A stretch of DNA of 64,000 nt from Bordetella genomosp. 9 (lineage in GTDB: Bacteria; Pseudomonadota; Gammaproteobacteria; Burkholderiales; Burkholderiaceae_B). The stretch is taken from NCBI RefSeq assembly GCF_002119725.1, contig NZ_CP021109.1, forward strand, positions 3,844,001 through 3,908,000. The letters are read 5' to 3'. Under the pieces are notes generated by a model that did no database searches, had not been told where the DNA came from, and saw only the letters and a list, made by a program, of their open reading frames with translations. A program made the translations under genes and the position numbers. Positions 59,738 through 64,000 of the stretch are shown here, one piece after another; the first letter of the stretch is position 1; every line of letters begins with the position of its first letter.

Positions 59738-60742
59738 TCACGCGGTCTGGGTGGCCTGCTTCAACGCGTGCACCAGGCAGCGCCGTGCCAACTCCACTTT
59801 GAATGCGTTCTGGCTCTGCGGACGCGCATCCTGCAAGGCCGCATCCGCGGCGGCGCGGAACGCGTCTTCGCCGGGCGCCTTCCCAACGAGCGCCGACTCG
59901 GCTTCGGGTGCGCGCCACGGGCGCGTGCCCACCCCGCCCAGGGCGACCCGGACGTGACGCATGGCGCCGTTCTCGACCACCGCGATGACGGCCGCCGACG
60001 CCAGGGCGAACTCGTACGACGCCCGATCGCGCAGCTTCAGATAAACCGAACGGCTGCCCGGCGGCGGTGAGGGCAGCGTCACATGCGTGATCAGATCGCC
60101 GGGCTCCAGTACGGTTTCGCGTTCCGGCGTGTCGCCCGGCAAGGTGTAGAAGTCGCCGATGGGCACCGTCCGTTCGCCGTTGGCGCCTTGTATGTGTATC
60201 GTCGCTTCCAGGGCCATCATCGCGACATTCATGTCCGACGGATTCGAGGCGATGCAGCGGTCGCTCGTCCCCAGAATGGCGAGATTGCGGTTGTAGCCGT
60301 CGATGGCGGAACAGCCGCTGCCCGGATCGCGCTTGTTGCACGCCGACGCGGTATCCCGAAAATACACGCAACGGGTTCGCTGCAGCAGGTTGCCGCCGGT
60401 GGTGGCCATATTCCGCAGCTGCGCCGACGCGCCGGACAGCAGGGCCTGTGATAACGCCGCGTAATCGCGCTTGATGGTGGCGTCATTGGCGAGATCCGCA
60501 TTGCGCACCATGGCGCCGATGCGCACGCCGCCGCCAGGCAGGGGTTCGATGCGGTCCAGACCCAGGCGATTGATATCGACGACGCGCCTGGGACGCTCGA
60601 CGTCCAGCTTCATGAGATCGACCAGCGTGGTGCCGCCGGCCAGATAGCGCACGTCGGCGCCCTGCTGCGCGGTGCGCGCCATCGCGCCCGCCCGTACCGC
60701 GTCCTGCACGTCGCGGGGCCGCGTGAGTTCGAACATTTCCAT
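59738..60742 (-). CDS. paoB: Aldehyde oxidoreductase FAD-binding subunit (PaoB/YagS-like)
   Basis: 334 residues, CO-dehydrogenase-flavoprotein fold. FAD-binding YLAGGTTLVDLMKLD near residue 33 and MATTGGNLLQRTRC near 112. Cysteines 125, 135, 144 and 163 match the set that holds an additional [4Fe-4S] cluster in E. coli PaoB, a feature missing from most xanthine-oxidase flavin subunits. It lies between paoA (12 bp) and paoC (16 bp) in the same operon. Confidence 0.9.
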   Translation of the reverse strand: MEMFELTRPRDVQDAVRAGAMARTAQQGADVRYLAGGTTLVDLMKLDVERPRRVVDINRLGLDRIEPLPGGGVRIGAMVRNADLANDATIKRDYAALSQALLSGASAQLRNMATTGGNLLQRTRCVYFRDTASACNKRDPGSGCSAIDGYNRNLAILGTSDRCIASNPSDMNVAMMALEATIHIQGANGERTVPIGDFYTLPGDTPERETVLEPGDLITHVTLPSPPPGSRSVYLKLRDRASYEFALASAAVIAVVENGAMRHVRVALGGVGTRPWRAPEAESALVGKAPGEDAFRAAADAALQDARPQSQNAFKVELARRCLVHALKQATQTA

Positions 60743-60754
60743 GTTGCGTTCCTC

Positions 60755-61423
60755 CTAGACCTTGCGCCGCGCGTCCTGAATGGCGGACACGATATTCGGA
60801 TAGGCGCCACAACGGCAGATATTGCCGCTCATGGCTTCCCGGACGTCGGCGTCCGACGTCCCCCAGGGTTCCTTCAACATGGCGACGGCCGACATGATCT
60901 GCCCGGAGGTGCAGTAGCCGCATTGATAGCCATCGTGCTCGACGAACGCGGCCTGCATCGGATGGAGGTTGCCGGGTTGCCCCAGGCCTTCGATCGTCGT
61001 GATGGTGTCCCCTTCGTGCGTGGCGGCGAAGCTCATGCAGGCATTCACTCGCCGGCCGTTGACGTGCACGGTACAGGCCCCGCACTGGCCGTGATCGCAC
61101 CCCTTCTTGGTACCCGTCAGGTGCAGATGCTCGCGCAGCGCGTCGAGCAAGGTCGTGCGGGGATCCAGATCGAGCTGATGCGCTTCTCCGTTGACCACCA
61201 GCCGCGTCGGAATCGTTCCTGGCGGGCTGGGGGCGGCCTTGCCTGCGGCAGGCGCGTCGGCCGCCGCGCGCGTGCCGGCGGCGGCCACGTTCAAATGGGC
61301 GGCGGCGCTGGCAGACAGACCCGCGGCGCCGACGCCCGCCAGAAAGGATCTGCGGGCCGGGCGGGGCAAGCCGTCGACGCCGCCCTGCTGCGGCGTCGAC
61401 GACGTGGGGATGGAACGGTTCAT
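60755..61423 (-). CDS. paoA: Aldehyde oxidoreductase 2x[2Fe-2S] subunit with Tat signal (PaoA/YagT-like)
   Basis: 222 residues. A twin-arginine signal RRSFLAGVGAAG lies at residues 24-35, so the folded complex is probably exported to the periplasm. Plant-type [2Fe-2S] ligands: KGCDHGQCGACTVHVNG near 107 and NACMSF near 128; second cluster CGYC near 168 and CRCGAYPN near 202. AGGAG is upstream of ATG 61423. First gene of the operon, divergent from the sensor kinase gene. Confidence 0.92.
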   Translation of the reverse strand: MNRSIPTSSTPQQGGVDGLPRPARRSFLAGVGAAGLSASAAAHLNVAAAGTRAAADAPAAGKAAPSPPGTIPTRLVVNGEAHQLDLDPRTTLLDALREHLHLTGTKKGCDHGQCGACTVHVNGRRVNACMSFAATHEGDTITTIEGLGQPGNLHPMQAAFVEHDGYQCGYCTSGQIMSAVAMLKEPWGTSDADVREAMSGNICRCGAYPNIVSAIQDARRKV

Positions 61424-61803
61424 GAACGTCTCTCCTGGAACAAGTGCGATAGGCGATCCGGCAAAACTCGTGCCCGCCAGTTCGTACTTGGCACGCCCGG
61501 CCCGCCCACGCCGGCCTGTGGCGCAACTGCGTTCCGGACTACAAAAATTACTCGCGCACATGGATGCGAACGCAGCCAACCCCGCATTTTTATTGCCGCA
61601 TATTTCCCACCTTTTCGACCGCATTTTTGGCGTTCGATCGTCCCGGCGAACCAAGGCCGGCGCACACCTTTTTTGCCGTTTTCCAAGACTGGCGCGGCCG
61701 TTCGATTTCATGCAGTATGTACCGTCCTTCAGGGGTAGCCACAGTGGCTCAATGCAGCAGAAATGGGAGCACCGCGCGCTGCTGGCGGTGACGCCGAACC
61801 TAC
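61424..61803. other. 380-bp divergent spacer between paoA and sensor kinase gene
   Basis: No gene recognised. The centre (about 61540-61690) is richer in A/T runs than the surroundings and probably holds both promoters. I see no clear inverted repeat or regulator site. Short open frames on + upstream of 61804 do not resemble known proteins. Confidence 0.5.
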
Positions 61804-64000
61804 ATGCAGGTCAACTTGAAGCGGTTTGCGATCTTGGCGATCACAGCGATCACGCTCTGCGCGGGATCCGCATCGGCGCCGTCCAAAGCATCGCCGGTGG
61901 TTGACTATCCGGCCGTCGATTCGGCGGCGCCCATTTCGCTGCGGCCATATACCCAGGTCTACGAAGACCGCGACGGGCGGCTCGCCCTGGCCGACATCCT
62001 CGCCATCGAAAAAAGCGACCCGCACCGCTTCCGGCCATTGAAGGAAATGCGCCGCCTTGGCGCCTATTCGGGATCGGCATGGTGGCTGCGCACCGAGATC
62101 GTCAATGCCGCCAAGGCGCCGCACGCGCTGATACTGGTGGGCGGCCCTCCGAATCTGGAACAGGTCGATTTCTATCTCCAGCAGGACGGCCAATGGCGTC
62201 ATTTCCCGGCGGGAACGATGATCCCCGCATTGCAAAAGGACGGCGCCACGGGCTACCCCGCCGCGCAGTTCACTGCGGCTCCCGGCGAGGCGGTGGCGGT
62301 ATGGATAAGAATCGAAAGCGCATCTCCCATCCGACTGGAGCCCGCACTCTACACGCCGGGTTCGTTCGTTGCCGCGCGCGCCTCCGACAACATCCTGGGC
62401 GGCGTGTTGACCAGCAGCATCGCGGCGTTGGGTATCTGCGCCTTCATTCTTTTCGCGGCGTCGCATCGCAGGGCGTTCCTGTGGTTCGGCGGCATCTGCG
62501 TCACCATCGCCTTGAGCGAGGCCGCATCGCGCGCGTACATTCAACCCGTGTTCTGGTCCATGGCGTCGGGCTGGACCTACCGCCTGGAAACGGTGATTCA
62601 CGCCATTGGCGCGGCCTTGACGGCGATGTTCGTTTACGCCATGGGCCAGCGCGCCGGCTTGCCGGCTGGTCATAGGAAGGTCTATGGCGTCATCGCCGCG
62701 CTGCTCGTGATATGCATCGTGCCGACACACTTCCTGCCGGTTGCGGTGCTGAGCATGGCGACCCTGGCGCTTACCGTCGTCATGGGTATCTGCTTGATGA
62801 CATCGGCGCTCGGAACGGCCAGGCTGTCGCGCAACGGCGCCATCCTGCTCGCGGCCGCCGCCGTCCTTCTCCTGGCGCACGCCGCGGGGATGTCGCTGCA
62901 CCTGCCCGGCGCTTCGCCGTGGTTGATTCCTTCGGCACTGCCACAGGCGGGGACGCCGCCCGTCGCGCTATTCAGCATGCTCGCCTGCGCCGTGGCTCTA
63001 ACGCTATGGGCAACGCACCGGCGCAAAAGCCAGCGGGTCGCGCCGGGAAACAAGCAGCTTGCAGCAAAAGAGACCGGCAGCCTGGAACGGGACGCGGCGC
63101 CGCCGCATGCGCAGGTGCCGCCAGCAACGCCGGCCGCAGTTGCGCCTCGGGATGAGGCCGGCCACCTGGCCACCCCTCAGCAGACGTTGGTGCTTGGCTA
63201 TGTGGGGCACGACCTGCGCGCGCCGCTGGCGACGATAAGCGGCTACGCGCGGCTGCTGCGGCAGACTGCCCGGCCCGAGCAGGAGTCCTATCTGGACATG
63301 ATCGAGCGCAGCATCAACTACCAATTCAGCCTGATCGACGAAATCCTGGCGTATGCCGAATACGATTTGCAGCCTTTCGACATCTCGGCCGGAGACGTAC
63401 AGCTTCCAGCGCTTCTCGAAGAGCTTGCACGCTTCGGGGTCTCCCTCTGCAACCACCAGGGCAACGCCTTCCGGTACATCCCCGCAACGCAGCTGCCAGC
63501 CGTCGTGCGGCTGGACGCCAAACGTACGCGGCAGGCCGTCCTGAACCTGCTCGGCAATGCGGCGAAGTTCACTCGTGACGGGACGGTGTGCTTCGAGGCC
63601 GGGGTGAACCAGCGTGACGACGGCGCGGAACTGATGCTTCAAGTCACCAACGATGGGACACCCATCCCCGTCGAGCATCAAGCCGAGATTTTTTCGGCGT
63701 TCCGGCAGCTGCGCCACCGCGATGCCGGATCCGGGCTGGGCCTTTTCATCGCCGATCGGATCGTGCACGGCATGGGCGGATCGCTTCGTTTCGACAGCAG
63801 CCCCAAACTGGGCAATCGCTTCGCCATCACCCTGCCGATCGCCGTTGCCGATGCCACGCCGATCGTCACGCGGCCGATCCATCACGTAGCGGCCCGCGAC
63901 GGCGGCACACAGGGCATCGCCGCGCCGCCGCTGGCCGCCCGGCTGGCATTGGCAAAACTGGCGCGCGAGGGCGAGCTTTCGGAAATCCAGCAGTGGACTG
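61804..64000 (+). CDS. 7TM sensor histidine kinase (7TMR-DISM type), 5' part
   Basis: At least 732 residues; the frame is open at the window edge. Signal-like N-terminus, then an extracellular 7TMR-DISM domain (DGRLALADILAIEK to RFRPL, WWLRTEIVN near 95), seven membrane helices between about 200 and 405, a linker of 60 residues rich in Ala/Pro, then HisKA with the phospho-His box GYVGHDLRAPLATISGYARL near 475 and an ATPase domain with N-box LLGNAAKFT near 583 and G-box GSGLGLFIADRI near 640. A C-terminal tail (LAKLAREGELSEIQQW) follows the ATPase. Signal and partner unknown; it is divergent from paoABC. Confidence 0.88.
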   Translation, partial: MQVNLKRFAILAITAITLCAGSASAPSKASPVVDYPAVDSAAPISLRPYTQVYEDRDGRLALADILAIEKSDPHRFRPLKEMRRLGAYSGSAWWLRTEIVNAAKAPHALILVGGPPNLEQVDFYLQQDGQWRHFPAGTMIPALQKDGATGYPAAQFTAAPGEAVAVWIRIESASPIRLEPALYTPGSFVAARASDNILGGVLTSSIAALGICAFILFAASHRRAFLWFGGICVTIALSEAASRAYIQPVFWSMASGWTYRLETVIHAIGAALTAMFVYAMGQRAGLPAGHRKVYGVIAALLVICIVPTHFLPVAVLSMATLALTVVMGICLMTSALGTARLSRNGAILLAAAAVLLLAHAAGMSLHLPGASPWLIPSALPQAGTPPVALFSMLACAVALTLWATHRRKSQRVAPGNKQLAAKETGSLERDAAPPHAQVPPATPAAVAPRDEAGHLATPQQTLVLGYVGHDLRAPLATISGYARLLRQTARPEQESYLDMIERSINYQFSLIDEILAYAEYDLQPFDISAGDVQLPALLEELARFGVSLCNHQGNAFRYIPATQLPAVVRLDAKRTRQAVLNLLGNAAKFTRDGTVCFEAGVNQRDDGAELMLQVTNDGTPIPVEHQAEIFSAFRQLRHRDAGSGLGLFIADRIVHGMGGSLRFDSSPKLGNRFAITLPIAVADATPIVTRPIHHVAARDGGTQGIAAPPLAARLALAKLAREGELSEIQQWT

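Overview
The window is one continuous, gene-dense, GC-rich stretch of a betaproteobacterial chromosome. It most resembles Bordetella or a close Alcaligenaceae relative such as Achromobacter. The grounds are five stand-alone periplasmic solute-binding proteins of the Bug/tripartite tricarboxylate transporter (TTT) type, a lipid A glucosamine-modification (lgm) gene set, an orphan nadC next to a NadQ-type repressor, an NAD-dependent molybdenum formate dehydrogenase (fds) and GC-rich intergenic repeats. No phage, IS element, CRISPR array or rRNA was seen. One tRNA gene (Val, anticodon CAC) is present. All calls come from reading translations, motifs and context by eye; no search was run.

Layout. 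1-1064: 5' part of a DUF748/AsmA-like gene. 1243-7431: molybdenum cofactor genes moaC, moaD, moaE, moaB and moeA on +, with mobA, moaA and a ModE/LysR-like regulator (fdsR) on -. 7715-15949: fdsG, fdsB, fdsA, fdhD, fdsD and an OFA-family MFS carrier, so cofactor synthesis, enzyme, maturation factor and probable formate/oxalate carrier lie together. 16033-21279: universal stress protein, a small sulfurtransferase/phosphatase-like protein, a MocR regulator divergent from an EamA exporter, a LysE exporter and a lipoprotein hydrolase. 21276-25124: lgm cluster (deacetylase, GtrA flippase, ArnT-like and ArnC-like transferases). 25397-34064: a LysR-controlled 2-hydroxyacid operon with two SBPs and a third SBP beyond the regulator. 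34209-39831: GntR-controlled ALDH-MFS-lactonase-dehydrogenase operon. 39923-43948: IclR-controlled CoA-transferase, citryl-CoA-lyase-like enzyme and SBP. 43954-50456: HD protein, tRNA-Val, a 14-bp tandem repeat, dnaQ, rnhA, a methyltransferase, gloB, mltD and fabI. 50465-53600: nadQ, nadC and an SBP. 53839-57432: aldo/keto reductase, SDR/TetR pair, ArsR/SRPBCC pair. 57490-61423: PaoABC-like molybdenum aldehyde oxidoreductase. 61804-64000: 5' part of a 7TM sensor kinase.

How it fits together. Molybdoenzymes frame the window (fds on the left, pao on the right), with the Moco genes directly beside fds. Much of the middle is scavenging metabolism: each catabolic operon pairs an orphan periplasmic binding protein with oxidoreductases or CoA/aldolase enzymes and a divergent regulator. 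The most informative regulatory region is 52455-52554, where three equally built dyads precede nadC; nadC is followed after 11 bp by a Bug protein that may bind a pyridine precursor of NAD.
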